64,000 nt of DNA from NCBI RefSeq assembly GCF_964656455.1, contig NC_135719.1, positions 72,714,283 to 72,778,282 of the forward strand, read 5' to 3'. This document shows positions 50,291 through 61,308 of the stretch, in pieces. This DNA is from Halichoerus grypus. Its lineage: Eukaryota; Chordata; Mammalia; Carnivora; Phocidae. The notes below the pieces were generated by a model. That model saw only the letters and a list, made by a program, of their open reading frames with translations. It searched no databases and was not told the origin of the DNA. The position numbers were made by a program, and so were the translations under genes. How positions within the stretch are numbered: the stretch's first letter is position 1; every line of letters starts with the position of its first letter.

Positions 50291-50489
50291 GGGCCCCTGG
50301 GTGGCTCAGTCGGTGAAGGGTGGGACTCTTGATTTGGGCTCAGGTCATGATCGCAGGGTCCTGAGATCCCGACCCATGTAGGGCTCTGTGCTGGGCGTGG
50401 AGCCTGCTTAAGATTCTCTCTTTACCTGTCTCTCTGCCCCTCTTCCCCTTTCTCCCCTTCTCTAAAAAACAAAACAAAACAGAACAAAA
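50291..50489 (+). mobile_element. SINEC, diverged
   Basis: Head GGGCCCCTGGGTGGCTCAGT, a changed middle and an AAAACAAAACA tail. Flanks CAGTTTTATCAC and CAGTTGTATCAC form a 12-base duplication with one mismatch. Confidence 0.88.
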
Positions 50490-50935
50490 ACCAGTTGTAT
50501 CACCTACATGAATATCCAGTGGGACTTTGGAGAGTTGTACTGTCCCCTCCCTTGCAGAATATAGCACCCCTTGCCCCAGTTCACTAAAAGTAATGCCCTC
50601 ATCTCTCTATTATTGCTACACATAAAAAGCTTACCCATAAAATTATAAAACTGAGGGATGTTTACCCATAAATTTGAATCCATTTCAATAATGACTACTC
50701 TACCATATATCCCAGGCTTAAATATAAAATTATTTGCAGTTTAATGTATCTGAATTCATCCCTAAACCAAAGAGAGAATGTATGTTCTCTCTGAATGGTT
50801 GTTGCCTCCTTCAAACAGTTGCAGTCATAGAGAGTACTATTCTTAGTAATCTTGGCAAAAAGTCTTTACAAACATCAAATAGAAATGAGGTAACTGTTCT
50901 TTATTAATGTTGATCTTGAGTGTTCTGCGATTTTT
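50490..50935. other. Short intergenic stretch, nothing recognised
   Basis: No frame, repeat or splice context stood out. Confidence 0.5.
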
Positions 50936-51732
50936 TTCTTAAAACAACAAAACTGAGGCACAAAAAAGGAAAGATTAAAAATACAAGAAAAAAAGCATGA
51001 CAGATACATGGGAAAGATAAAAGGGCAGATGCTAGAAGAGATTCTAGACTCATTCTTAGAAGAGATAGCATTAAATGTAAATATTAGAAATTTTAAAAAG
51101 ACAGAAAATTAATTATCTAAGTGTGAATCTAGAGTAGCTGAAAAACAAAGCAAATTAAATCCCAGAAAACAAATAGACAGAAATAATAAAGGGACATCAA
51201 TAACAGACATCATTGAAATGGGAGAAAATAGAGAAAATTAAGTCAAATTTGCATCTTTTTTGCAAAAACTAATATCAACAAATCTTTAGTCAAGTTGATC
51301 AAGAAAACAAAAGATGATGACCTAAATAATCAATATCCAAAATGAAAAAGGGGACATTGTTACTGTTCATGAGACATTAGACCATTAATAAGAGGATGTT
51401 AGGAATAACTTTATGCAACAAATTTGAAAATTTAGATGAAACTGACAAATTCCTTGAGAGACAATTTAACAGAAATAATATAAGGAAAAATGTAAATATG
51501 AACAATTTCATATCTATTAAAGAAATCAAGTTCCTAATTAAAATTCACCCATGAAGAACACTTCAAGCCTGGATTGCTTTCCTGATGAATATCTCCAAAC
51601 ATTTAAGAAAGAAAGAAGAGCCATCTTATACAAACTTTTCCAGAAACTAGAAGAACATTTTGCAATGTTTTTTATGAGGACAAAATTACCTTAATACAGA
51701 CATCATAAGGACATTTCTAAAAAGAAAATCTG

Positions 51733-51934
51733 GGGGCGACTGGGTGGCTCAGTCGGTTAAGCAACCAACCCTTGATTTCTGCTCAGGTCATGATCTCAGG
51801 GTCATGAGATAGAGCCCGCATCAGATTCTCTTTCTCTTCCCTTCCCTCTGCCCCTCCCCCCAAGCCCGTGTGCTACCTTGCGCTCTCTCATGCTCTCTCT
51901 CAAGTAAATAAATCTTAAAAAAAAAAAGAGAGAG
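51733..51934 (+). mobile_element. SINEC
   Basis: Full-length copy with the perfect duplication AAAAAGAAAATCTG at 51719-51732 and 51935-51948. Confidence 0.93.
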
Positions 51935-52754
51935 AAAAAGAAAATCTGTAGACCAATTGCTCTTATGAACAGAGAGCTGCACTTAGTCACTCAAGTATGC
52001 TAAAGTCACTATCATAGTTCAGATCTCTACAATGCATGGTGCCAGGCCAGTGGGATAGCCAAATCTTGACCTGTACCTCATGCTACACACAAAAATTAAT
52101 TCCAGATGGCCCACAAGTATAAATTGAACGATTACACAAAGTTTCTAGAAAATAACATATCTTCATGGACTTGTGATACGCAAAGATTTCTTAAGCCTAT
52201 TGATTAGAGCTTTTGTATCTGTCTTGGGAAATTTTTGCCTAATTCTACAGGACATGAAGATACTTTATATTACATGGACCACTTGGTCTTTATTAAAATT
52301 AAGTTCATAAAAATTACAAAATTGAGAAGATAAGCTACACAAGTGAGGGAAAATATCTGCAATACAGACATCTGACAGGGTTTGATATTCAGATCATGTA
52401 AAGAAATTCTTCAAATCACTTAAGAAAAACTCAGACAATTCAAAGGGGGACAAGTGGTCCAAAGACTTGAAAAGGTACTTCACAAAAGGGGGTGTTCAAA
52501 TGGTCAGTAACTATATGCAATAGTGCTCAACCTCACTGCCAGTAAATAATGCAAATTAAAACAATACTGTCTACATACATAGAGATCTCTATGTACCATC
52601 TCTAAATACACAGAAAATGGTTAGAATTACACACACACACACACAAATAACTGATGATATCTAGTGTCAGCAAGAATATAAAAACTAGAACCCTCATACA
52701 ATGGGAATGTAAACTTTGGTGGTGGGGTGGTCGGTGAATTAAACAGTATTTGTT

Positions 52755-52954
52755 TTGTTTTGTTTTAAAGATTTTATTTATTTATTTGACAGAGAGATAG
52801 AGAGAGAGCACAAACAGGGGGAGGAGCAGAGGGAGAGGGAGAAGAAGGCTCTCCGCAGAGCAGGGAGCCCGACGTTGGGCTCGATCCCAGGACCCTGGGA
52901 TCATGACCTGAGCCTAAGACAGGTGCTTAAAGGACTGAGCTACCCAGGCGCCCC
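52755..52954 (-). mobile_element. SINEC
   Basis: Reverse full-length copy; TTTTGTTTTGTTTT precedes the AAAGATTTTATTT tail. Flanks TAAACAGTATTTGTT (52740-52754) and TAAACAGTACTTGTT (52955-52969) differ at one base. Confidence 0.93.
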
Positions 52955-53530
52955 TAAACAGTACTTGTTAAAGCTAAATCTATACAGTCCTTGTGGCCCA
53001 GCACCAACAGCCGTGTACATGAATGTTCAGAACAGCGTAATTCATAGCAGCCAAAGACTGGAAACAATCCAAGTGTCTATTTATAGAACGGAGAAATAAA
53101 TTAAGATATAATCATACAATGAAATGTTATATGCAATGGAAATGGGTAAACAGTTGCCACATTAACATCAATGAATCTTACAAACACAACATTGAGCATA
53201 ATATAGGCATAAAAGAGTTCTTTCTACTACCTGAATGGAAAGCAGACAAATGACAGAAGTCAAAATAACGATTTTCTTTGGAAAGGGATAATGACTGGCA
53301 GAGGTACAAGGGAGGGGCTTCTCTGGTGTTGGTAATATTCTGTATCTTGAACAGGCGTTTAATTTACAGAAATTCATTGAGCCATACACGTATGAATCCT
53401 TTACTTGTCTCTTTGTATGTTTAACCTTAACTTTGAAGTTACTTTAAAAATAAAGTTGTACACCTACAAATGGTTAAAATGACAAATTTCGTGTTATATA
53501 TATTTTACCATAATAAAAAAATAATGTAAA

Positions 53531-54576
53531 GTGCTTGAAACAGTGTCCAGTATACAGTAAGCTCTTCATAAATGGTATCAATGATCTTAGCCTGGGTTTC
53601 TTAGAAAGTAGAGCTTGAGGCAAAAAGTTTAGGTGCTAAGACATTATCAGTAAATTCAATCCTAGGAAGCAAGACTGATGGAAGAAGGGAGTGGGACAGG
53701 AAAGAACAGCAAATATATGAAGTGCATTACCACGTTGACCACAGCTTGGAACAATTGGTTTGCTATCTGCACTGATGTCTTATGAAGTGAACATATTTCT
53801 CAGACATCTGTCTGGGTGAGGAAGGAAGACTTTAACAGCTAGCTCCTGTCTCCATCTGTCAAATTTGCTCCATGTGGAGGATGACTCCCTCACACTTCCA
53901 GGTTACTTGTACTTGTTACACCTCAGCAGCTACATGCAGTGCCCAGGGCAGGAAATACCAGGCATGTGGCACGGGCATAACTCTGGAATATACCCACAAG
54001 TGCAGCCATGACAATGAGGCCTGCAGTCTGGAAAGCGGCAGCAACAGTCTCCCCAACCACTTAAAAGTACAAGCTATCGTAGGGGCCACTCTGGCCAGAA
54101 CCCAATGCATGTGCATGAGCTCTGGATGCGGCATCAGCTAAAGCCTGTCAGTTCGGCCCTTGCTTCACTCAGAGCCAGCTTGCACCCTCTTATATCTGGG
54201 GCTAAATCCCTCCCTTCTTCCCTGACAGGAGAGATACAAGATAACTGTCAAGGTAGTAGACACTGTAACCTCCTCAAAAGACTTTAAAATGGTTAGCAAA
54301 CCAAGCTAGAGTCCTTGATGGTACAGCTGGTCCAAGCTATAATGGAGGCCCATCATCTTCCTCCTCCACACCTATGTTTCCCACACTCTTGGTGGCATTT
54401 CAGTTCATATAGGTTGACAGCCCTGTTTGCTGAAATTAACATTTGCAGTCGTAAAAAGGACAAGAGCAACAAGAGACGGTCCAGTAAAGATCCTGTGTTT
54501 CAGACAAATTCCTGCCTCCATTGTGGAGCAGTGACCTGAGATGCTCATGGTAAATACCTGTCAGTAAAGTAACTAT

Positions 54577-54578
<2 letters not shown>
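53531..54578. other. Intergenic stretch with possible unnamed old repeat
   Basis: No gene recognised. The text from AGCCTGGGTTTCTTAGAAAG (53590) to about 53830 reads like an ancient interspersed repeat, but I cannot assign a family. Short frames on both strands (53872-54141, 53916-54134) have no supporting context. Confidence 0.4.

Positions 54579-54607
<29 letters not shown>
54579..54607 (-). repeat. Poly(A) tail of the ERV copy
   Basis: 29 uninterrupted T on the + strand, directly next to the ERV R end (GAGTAAAGTGATAG at 54608). The AATAAA lies 17 bases upstream on the - strand, the spacing expected for a cleavage site. Confidence 0.85.
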
Positions 54608-55012
54608 GAGTAAAGTGATAGAAGTTTATTAAGTGAAGATACAGAAAAAGCTCTCAGGAGTGAGGGGTCCCGACAGGGTTGCGACAGAGTTGCCAATGAG
54701 GGCCTTTAGGGTTGGTCTTTTATAGAAAGCTAACCAGCTAACTAGGAAACTTAAATCCTTTTAACATCTCTATTGATAACACCCTCAATGGCTTACTTCC
54801 TTTATAGAGGTGGTTCTTCTTTGTTGGTCACAGGTGATTATCATAAAGACACTCACCCCATACAACCCACCCCACAGGTCTAGGGCAGGGTGGTCCGATT
54901 TGTCCCCTATCTCTGGTTTCCCCACACCTCCACATTTTGGGGATTTCTGTGAGCCTGATCGCTTAGCCCCCTACCTATCTCTCCCTACCTAGCCCCGCCT
55001 GTCCCTTACTCA
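54608..55012 (-). mobile_element. ERV 3' LTR, U3 and R only
   Basis: Right edge: a polypurine tract (AGGGGGAGGAA, 55013-55025 region) is followed by TG, the normal LTR start. A TATAAAAG box lies at 54724-54717 on the - strand. The GCAACCCTG that begins the other R copy is 42 bases downstream of the TATA box, near an expected transcription start. The R part matches 61232-61308, and U5 is absent. Confidence 0.8.
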
Positions 55013-55112
55013 TTCCTCCCCCTGGAATAGTAACCCTAACGGCCGTTAGGGAATGGGACGATGACCGCTCCAACAAACATACATGCATCAGCAGATGCAA
55101 AAGGATGAACAT

Positions 55113-55780
55113 GAAAGGGGAACCCTCCTACACTGTTGGTGGGAATGAAAGCTGGTATAGCCACTCTGGAAAACAGTATGGAGGTTCCTCAAAAAGTTGA
55201 AAATAGAGCTACCCTACGACCCAGCAGTTGCACTACTGGGTATTTATCCCAAAGATATAGATGTAGTGATCCGAAGGGGCACCTGCACCCCAAAGTTTAT
55301 AGCAGCAATGTCCACAATAGCCAAACTATGGAAAGAGCCCAGATGTCCACTGACAGATAAAGAAGATGTGGTATATATACACAATGGAATATTACGCAGC
55401 CATCAAAAAACGAAATCTAGACGTGGATGGAACTAGAGGGTATTATGCTAAGCAAAATAAGTCAGAGAAAGACAATTATCATACGATCTCACTAATACGT
55501 GGAATTTAAGAAACAAGGCAGGGGATCATAGGGGAAGAGAGGAAAAAAATGAAACAAGATGAAACCAGAGAGGGAGACAAACCATAAGAGACTCTTAATC
55601 TCAGGAAACAAACTGAGGGCTGCTGGAGGGGAGGGGGCTGGGAGGATGGGGTGGCCCGGTGATGGACACTGGGGAGGGTATGTGTTGTGGTAAGCGCTGT
55701 GTATTGTGTAAGACCGATGCATCACAGACCTGTACCCTGAAACAAACACACTATATGTTAACAATAAAAAACAAAGAACT
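55113..55780 (+). mobile_element. 5'-truncated L1 inserted in the ERV
   Basis: From AAAGGGGAACCCTCCTACAC the text closely matches the ORF2 C-terminus and 3' UTR of the young L1 at 25530-26120 in this window, including a [14 protein letters not shown] frame and the G-rich block. It ends in AACAATAAAAAACAAAG. It sits between the ERV env-like text and the 3' LTR. Target duplication is unclear. Confidence 0.8.
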
Positions 55781-55868
55781 ATAAAGGAAAATTTCAATAA
55801 AGTTTCATTTGACAACAACAAAACAGGATTAGGCCCCAAATTATGATCACATCCCTTAGATAAGATCC

Positions 55869-56251
55869 TCAATTACCAATTTTGTCAAACAGATCAGTGG
55901 ATATCTTGATCTTATTTAATTGATCACAAATGTCCCCTATTAATTGGGACACTTTGTAGGAGTTAACTGTAATGTTAAAACAACACATGTGAGGAAATTT
56001 TTCACACCCCAAATGGTGTAGCAACAGTAGACATTCAATAGTGGTTCTCATCCTTCTCTGAATTTATTTAATTCTTGGCTGAGTGCATTTAGTGCCTGGG
56101 AAGTATCATTTAGAGTCCTGCTGAGCAAGCATACTGTTTTGCTTGTTTTATATTGCAGTCCTAACTTAAGTCCTGGAAGTCCCATAGTGAGCTTTGAGGC
56201 TCTTTTTGCCAGGAGGGCTGTTGTATGCTTGGTTAAAGACTTTGTTTGCAA
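55869..56251 (-). pseudogene. ERV envelope transmembrane-subunit remnant
   Basis: Two adjacent broken frames. One has a heptad-like helix segment (SLTKHTTALLAKRASK region). The next carries HLGCEKFPHMCCFNITVNS, whose paired cysteines followed by an N-glycosylation site resemble the CX6CC region of gammaretrovirus-type envelopes. A shift between the frames and missing flanking parts make it non-functional. The surface subunit is not recognisable. Confidence 0.6.
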
Positions 56252-59200
56252 TTGTTTGTTAGTAGAGGTGGCTTCTAGGATAAAAGACTATGAGGAATAG
56301 AACCATCAAGAAGCCCTTTTTGTTTGAGGTCCAGCCTTAACAATATCCTAATTACAAGGAATTACTGGCAAATGCGAAAAGACTTGTCTCAGGAGATAAG
56401 GGCATCCCTAAGTGCTTCATCTAATCTAATCATAAAGAACGCGGGGCCATCCATTATCTCCATGGGGTACCCTCTGGCTTTTAAAGAGCGATTTTGTCAT
56501 CCCAGCCACATAGAATTGGTCAAGGTGATAGCTGAGTTATACAATTGTTGGGGAATCTACCCCATTTTCCAGTTGTTCAAGTAATCATATGCCCCCGGGT
56601 CCCGTTATCCCCACAGAATGACAAGCAAGGAGATTGTCTATACATGAGCTATTGTGGTAATTTCTCTGAAGTTTACCTCAAGTGGTCTAACTTAGGCAAA
56701 CAACATTCAAAGACAATCAGAACTAAAATTTAGCATCCACAAAGGTGTGTTATTGAAACATTTTTTCTATGATAACCCTCATTTCCATAGATAGCCAAAT
56801 AAGACTAATTTGTTTGAAAAACAAGTCCGGTTTTAACAAATGTCATAATTATTTACATAAGCTCAGTAAGAATGATTAATCATATAGATCTTTTAGAATC
56901 TGCTTTGCTGGAACTTTTTATAAGGAATCTCTAGGTCGAACTTTTAGTAGCCTCTCTGAGCCAGAAGCCAAGCCAAGTACTTGCCATCAGACGTGCCTGC
57001 AATACTTGTAGATTTGGGCAGATTTCTCTTCACAAGGTCCCCAAAGTATCCTGAGGTTCCTGCACCTGCCAGGAAGTGACATTCTTTACTCACCTGGTGA
57101 GGCTGCTTTGAACTCTATAAGCAAGGTATCAGGCCAACAATTCCAAGGGGCTTTATGGCTCCAGGTTTCATAAAGTCAACCTTAGTTCCTGAAAGCTGTT
57201 TGGTCATATCTGAGTCTATACATGTCTCTCTCAAATATGACATTCCAGTCAAAGCCTTGGTAAAATAACCAATGGTTCCAATGGTGTCCTGTTACAAGGA
57301 GAACAGATTCTTACTGAACTTATGCAAATGACTATGATTGCCATGGAAAAAAACTTACTGAGACCTTTTCAATTTTAGAGGGTTCAGGTAGAGAGAAAAG
57401 TTAAATGCTTTAATTTGTTTACAAATGAATACTTTATCATAACTTTTGTAAGTCATAGATATCTTAAGAGAAAGTTTCCTTAATCTGGAAGAGCAAACGT
57501 TAGAGAACCAGTGTTTCAACCAAGAGTTACAAAAAACTATAATCATTTTTTTTACCCAATTCACTTAGTCCCATGTTACTATTCTTGTTTAAAATGCAAC
57601 TTTAGTTAGTTTTGGAAGTTTTTGCCCATTTTAGTTTTGATCTTAAAGATAATGAATACCTGTATTTGTCCTAAAAGTCCTTTTTATGAAGCTCCTTGAA
57701 GATGAAACTCATTTTGCAAGAGAGTAACAATTATAAGTGACAAAAACTCAGAAATGGACATTATTAATGATCTGATGGGAGAGTTCATTAGGATGTAATT
57801 GACAAAGAAACTCAGTTATTTCTGTGTCACATAACACATCAATAGCCAGAATATCAAGTGATGATGACCTTATACCAGAACGTAACATACCAAACAAGCA
57901 AGCCTAATTAGTCAAGGAGACTTTGTTCATGATTTAAATCTTGGGGAATATTGTTAAAACCTTAGAAAGTTTTATTAAAGCACATGCCTAAATAGAATTA
58001 CGGATCGTCAAAGACCTGATAAAGGCAAAACATAGAAACTGGTTTTTCTGGGCAGGCAAAGAGAAAATAGCTATTTACATTTTATCAAGAGCACCAACAA
58101 TTCAAGAAAACTTTGTCTTTTTAACAGAGAGATAGAAGACTTTCAATCTTATAACCAATGTACTTTTAAAATGCCTTTATTTTAATCTTAGTCTGTCCTA
58201 ACTACCCCTAAAATTCCTTTCCAAAGATTTCCCTTCACAAACCTTCTACAACTTTCTTTTACATTCAGATTTTGTCCCAAGCCATTTCTCTGCAAACAAC
58301 CAGTCTCGTTTAGGACAAAATTGCTTTCTTTTACCTTCAACAAAAATGTTTTCCCATTCCTTATATCTTTCTTACACATCTCCTACTTTTCTACATACAG
58401 AGTTGCCGAATTTTGCACTCTTAAAAATCTTAGTCTCCAGTGAAGACTGAGTAGTAACCAGGTGTGAACTGTCACACCAGAACTCTTTAGATGGCAAATT
58501 TATGAACTGGTTAAGCACAAAGCATGTTTACCAGCAGATTTAAATATCCTTAGTTTCTTTGCAATAAGTAGTCAAAAGCACAAACCTACGTCCAGTAATC
58601 AATGATTTAGCAACTTATCTTATTTAGAAAAGACCTAGGGGCACCTGGGTGGCTCAGGCGTTAAGCATCTGCCTTCGGCTCAGGTCATGGTCCCGGGGTC
58701 CTAGGATCGAGCCCCACATCGGGCTCCCTGCTTGGGAGGAGGCCTGCTTCTCCCTTTCCCACCCCGCCACTGCTTGTGTTCCCTCTCTCGCTGTGTCTCT
58801 CTCTGTCAAATAAATAAATAAAATCTTTAAAAAAAAAAAAAAACAAAACCTAAATGTCCAATGAATTTAATCCTAAAGACTTTGAAAGCTATTTTAACAA
58901 TTTCATATGAAAACTTTGATGGGACAATTAGTCATCTTTTTGCTAACAAATTGCAACAGAGATAACATGAGCTTATTTGACCTTCAGCAAACCTTGGCAG
59001 ATGAAAGTTTCACATTTCTATCTATCGTCTATCTTAAATAGACAACAAACTTAACTTAGTTTAAATACCAAGTTATGTTCCACCTGGGTCCACTTTTAAA
59101 AAAGTCAATCAGTTTGTTCCCCAGTGTCAATTTTTACCCTAGACACTGGTGGGGAAATCTGAATTTAGCAGTGTATGTAGGCCATACCCAAGGTACAGAA

Positions 59201-59340
59201 ACAGGAGGGGGTGGGGACAGACAGAAGAAGCAAAGTGCTGCCAGAAGACAGAGAAAAAGGGTTCCCAGTTCTAAAGCTCATCCACTTGGACAGATGAGTA
59301 AACACCATGTTTTTCCACCAACAAGTGGGATTAGGCAGTC
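56252..59340 (-). other. Decayed ERV interior, genes not resolvable
   Basis: This stretch should hold pol and the env surface part. I found no clear polymerase, protease or integrase motif in any frame, so pol is either largely deleted or decayed past recognition by eye. One SINEC (58637-58843) lies here. Confidence 0.45.
58637..58843 (+). mobile_element. SINEC inside the ERV
   Basis: Full-length copy from GGGGCACCTGGGTGGCTCAG to a long A tail. Flanks AAAAGACCTA and AAAACCTAAAT hint at a short, decayed duplication. Confidence 0.9.
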
Positions 59341-59344
59341 CATG

Positions 59345-60046
59345 TCAGGCCAGAGAAGACAGGAAACTTCCCCAAAACAAAGGGAGTTTCAGCAGCTGCT
59401 TGGGAATATTCCTTAAAGTCCCCGTCCTGAAGCAGATTAAGCAATTAATCTGTTGGCTCCAATTATAGCCATTATTCTGAGAGATGAGTGAGGGAGAAGC
59501 CCCCAAATCTATTAGGAGGAACAGTGCGAGAGAGTCAGCATCCCCTTTGCTAGGGAGGGCCTGTATTTCCTCCAGCAACCTGGGTTTATTTGGAGGACGC
59601 CTATTTAGACAATTATCCAATATGTCAGGAGGGAGTTTACTAGCCAACGTGTTTGGGTAAATGCATTCTGCAAGAGGCCTTTATGTCCGGGTCCTGATTT
59701 AGAGCCTTGAAAGCCTGGATGGATCTAGGGTACCTCAGTCTATCCGCCCTGTTTCCTGCAGGAGAGACCTGATCCCACTGAGGCCATGCAGTGAATGTTA
59801 CAGGAGCTCAATCGTTTCCTAAATTTGCAATTGTTTCCAGTGGGTTAAAAGGCACCCCAAGGGAGAGTCCTTGGGAAAGGAAGAGACCATTCCTTGTTGC
59901 GAAGGCCACACTTTATTTTACCTTGCCTTGAAGAACCTGCCGTGTTTAACCCAAGGAAAACACTAGAAAGTTTTACAAAGGGAAATTACCCAATTTTGCA
60001 GTACCCAATCCAGAGGAGTCCCTGCAGAGAATGGTTTGTTTCCCAT
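59345..60046 (-). pseudogene. ERV gag (matrix end) remnant
   Basis: An ATG at 60046 opens with Met-Gly followed by a PLDWVLQNW-type segment, as in the myristoylated N-terminus of gammaretrovirus-like Gag. An AWPQW-type motif lies about 250 bases downstream in another frame, also typical of this matrix domain. Stops and frameshifts separate the parts. The longest piece is a 100-codon frame at 59647-59345. Not functional. Confidence 0.65.
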
Positions 60047-61179
60047 CTCTCGATCCTGGTAGGAGTTACCCCGTACCTGTTATAGAGAGGTGACTATGAA
60101 GGCGTCCCTACATATCAGCTCTCCCCTGTGAATCAAGGTGGCCCATGGTTTCCTACCCAAGGTGAAAGAGTGGCCTAACATATTGGGTTGAGGAGGGCTC
60201 AGGCCGGCAGGAGTAGCCACTCTTATCCATCCGTCACCTGATCCTCCTTTTCTCCTCTGGATTCCCCTCTCCCGCCCCCCCAAAATCTGGCCCAATCATA
60301 AAGGCTTAGCGAGGTTACCAGCTTAAACTTTGATTCAATTATGTTCCCTCACCTTACCCCTGGGTGCTTTTTCTGTCCCTATACAAGTATTTCTGTCCAT
60401 TTGCAAGCATGGCCCTGTTGAAGGGTACAGACCTCAAGATTTAGCATCATCATAATTTCATATTTCTGTTGTTGGAACAAGAAAGCCTTGATTATATGAC
60501 CCATTGAAGTCCCAGCCACTAATGCAACTAATCAAGGATGTGGCTGGAGGTTTGTAATTCCCTCCTTAATGCCCAACATATTCCAAGGGGAGTAAATGCC
60601 CAGGAAATAATCAGCACCCCCCCCCCACTTTACATATAAAGAGATACTCTAATCCTGCTTGCTGATAACTTGGGTTTTGATCCCTGGCCCTGATTAAATC
60701 TAAACTGTACGTAACAGAAAAACATAAGTTTTTGCAGGCAGCAAAAATGAGGAAAAGATTCTCCTCTTGACCTAAGTTCTCATGAAAGACATCTTTAAAT
60801 GAAAAAACCTTGTATCTACATAAGCAACAATCTTCCTGAAATGAATTCCTAATTAAACAGGCATAGTGACCATCGGAGACTGGAAGGGCCCTACTATAGG
60901 CAAAGTCCCTGAGGTGCGAGAAAGCCATTTAAGAAAAGCCAATGAACAGAAAGCAGAACTTCTTCTTTTGAGGAAGGGGGATTAACCAAACCTTTGTCTA
61001 GAATCCTGTCACCTGAGACTTAAGACCGGTGGCCATGCTATTCACCTTTAACCGGTGCCCGGTTTTGCTGTTTATGAGAAGAGATCATCTAAGGGAGAGA
61101 CATCTCCCAGGAAAGAAAAGAAAAGAGTCTGCTTTTATTCACCCTTCGGTGGAAGTGATCCTGGCTTTCAGCACCAAAA
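60047..61179 (-). other. ERV leader region with primer-binding-type site
   Basis: Directly after the U5 end (CA at 61181-61180) the - strand reads TTTTGGTGCTGAAAGCC, which resembles tRNA primer-binding sites of class-I ERVs, although the tRNA cannot be named. About 1.1 kb of leader follows before the gag-like ATG. A frame of 105 codons at 60928-60611 has no recognisable domain. Confidence 0.5.
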
Positions 61180-61308
61180 TGAAGTGGGAGAGCTAGGTTC
61201 TAGTCAAAGAATGAATCTCGCGGACAACAGAGAGTAAAGCGATAGAAGTTTATTAAGTGAAGATACAGAAAAAGCTCTCAAGAGTGAGAGGGGTCCTTAC
61301 AGGGTTGC
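61180..61308 (-). mobile_element. ERV 5' R-U5 copy (no U3)
   Basis: The part 61308-61232 repeats the R of the 3' LTR, including CTGTATCTTCACTTAATAAA, and is followed by a 52-base U5 ending CA. Text right of 61308 has no similarity to the U3 at 54690-55012, so the copy starts near the transcription start. Confidence 0.8.

Larger units (their letters stand above)
50936..53530 (+). mobile_element. Old L1 with two SINEC insertions
   Basis: A-rich L1M-type ORF2 text with many stops: CCTGGATTGCTTTCCTGATG, CATCTTATACAAACTTTTCC, AAAATTAATTCCAGATGGCC, CAAGTGTCTATTTATAG and a 3' end with TTTTACCATAATAAAAA. It is split by SINECs at 51733 and 52755. No frame is intact. Confidence 0.65.
54579..61308 (-). 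mobile_element. Class-I ERV remnant with mRNA-like (R-U5 ... U3-R-poly A) ends
   Basis: Read on the - strand, the element begins at 61308 with an R-U5 copy that has no U3 before it. A primer-binding-type site, a gag-like start, decayed interior and env-transmembrane-like text follow. A U3-R copy comes last and stops exactly 17 bases after AATAAA, where 29 A residues follow. A provirus would have U3 at the left end and U5 at the right end. This layout is that of a capped, polyadenylated viral transcript copied back into DNA, presumably by L1 as for human HERV-W processed copies. An L1 3' fragment and a SINEC inserted later. All coding frames are broken. I found no convincing target duplication. 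Confidence 0.8.
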
